Shown here in pieces: positions 63,987-64,000 of a stretch of 64,000 nt of DNA; the stretch's first letter is position 1; the number at the start of each line of letters is the position of its first letter. The stretch spans positions 1-64,000 of the forward strand of contig CAITNS010000015.1 of NCBI GenBank assembly GCA_903893815.1, written 5' to 3'. The notes under the pieces are model-generated. The model had not been told where the DNA came from. It did not search any database and saw only the letters and a program-made list of their open reading frames with translations. A program made the translations under genes and the position numbers. This stretch comes from an uncultured Bacteroidota bacterium (lineage in GTDB: Bacteria > Bacteroidota > Bacteroidia > B-17B0 > Aurantibacillaceae).

Positions 63987-64000
63987 AGCAGTTTGTTTTT

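Noticed and set aside
1-64000. CRISPR array, rRNA genes, replication origin, prophage
   Set aside because: No regularly spaced short repeats, rRNA sequence, DnaA-box cluster with dnaA, or phage structural genes were seen; dnaN alone is not evidence for an origin in this phylum.

Overview
The window is a piece of a Bacteroidota chromosome. The evidence is AT-rich coding sequence, gliding-motility genes (gldC, gldF, gldG), a type IX secretion sorting-domain remnant, a SusC/Cir-type TonB receptor, the acpP-fabF-rnc and rimP-nusA-infB blocks, and promoters of the Bacteroidota type (TTTG, about 20 bases, TAnnTTTG). Menaquinone is made by the futalosine route (mqnB, mqnD, mqnC and a probable aminofutalosine deaminase), which points to a Cytophaga-like or related lineage rather than Bacteroidales. 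The exact genus cannot be read from this sequence.

Bases 1 to about 8,900 are accessory DNA. They hold an array of small gene cassettes, all on the + strand, separated by long hairpin-forming sites that look like integron attC sites. For several cassettes the first bases after the crossover (GTTA...) are the reverse complement of the box that ends the same cassette (GTTACCGG/CCGGTAAC, GTTATGCGG/CCGCATAAC, GTTAAAGGC/GCCTTTAAC), as expected for excised circles. No integrase is seen, so this is an attC cluster without an integrase, or the distal end of an integron that continues to the left. Cargo: a Fic protein joined to a decapitated DNA methyltransferase; two copies of a GNAT-like protein each followed by a tiny charged protein; a Crp-like regulator with a secreted SnoaL/NTF2-like protein; two paralogous caspase-like peptidases in adjacent cassettes; and a DUF6364/PIN toxin-antitoxin pair.

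Bases 8,950-61,900 are mainly core chromosome: RNase III and fatty-acid synthesis; the rimP-nusA-infB translation/transcription operon with a terminator-like hairpin in its leader; tRNA-Ala; the outer-membrane assembly block uppS-bamA-skp-skp; a TPR/PD40 protein; the gldF-gldG-DUF4340-dnaN operon; nucleotide, RNA-modification and secretion enzymes (dNK, rlmN, lepB); a SpoIIE phosphatase and a SiaB-like protein that could belong to one partner-switching system; folE and queD (pterin/queuosine entry); the menaquinone genes; a TonB receptor; gldC; and three ABC transport genes. Several short dispersed palindromes and terminal-inverted-repeat elements sit between these genes.

Bases 61,978-64,000 are accessory again: a RelE/ParE-type toxin-antitoxin pair, a fragment of a secreted protein's sorting domain fused at the DNA level to a third, inactivated copy of the cassette-borne GNAT-like gene, and an unknown membrane protein. 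The third copy was found by translating a stretch without an open frame: it has a Trp codon changed to TAG at the position of the conserved FNW motif and has lost its C-terminus.
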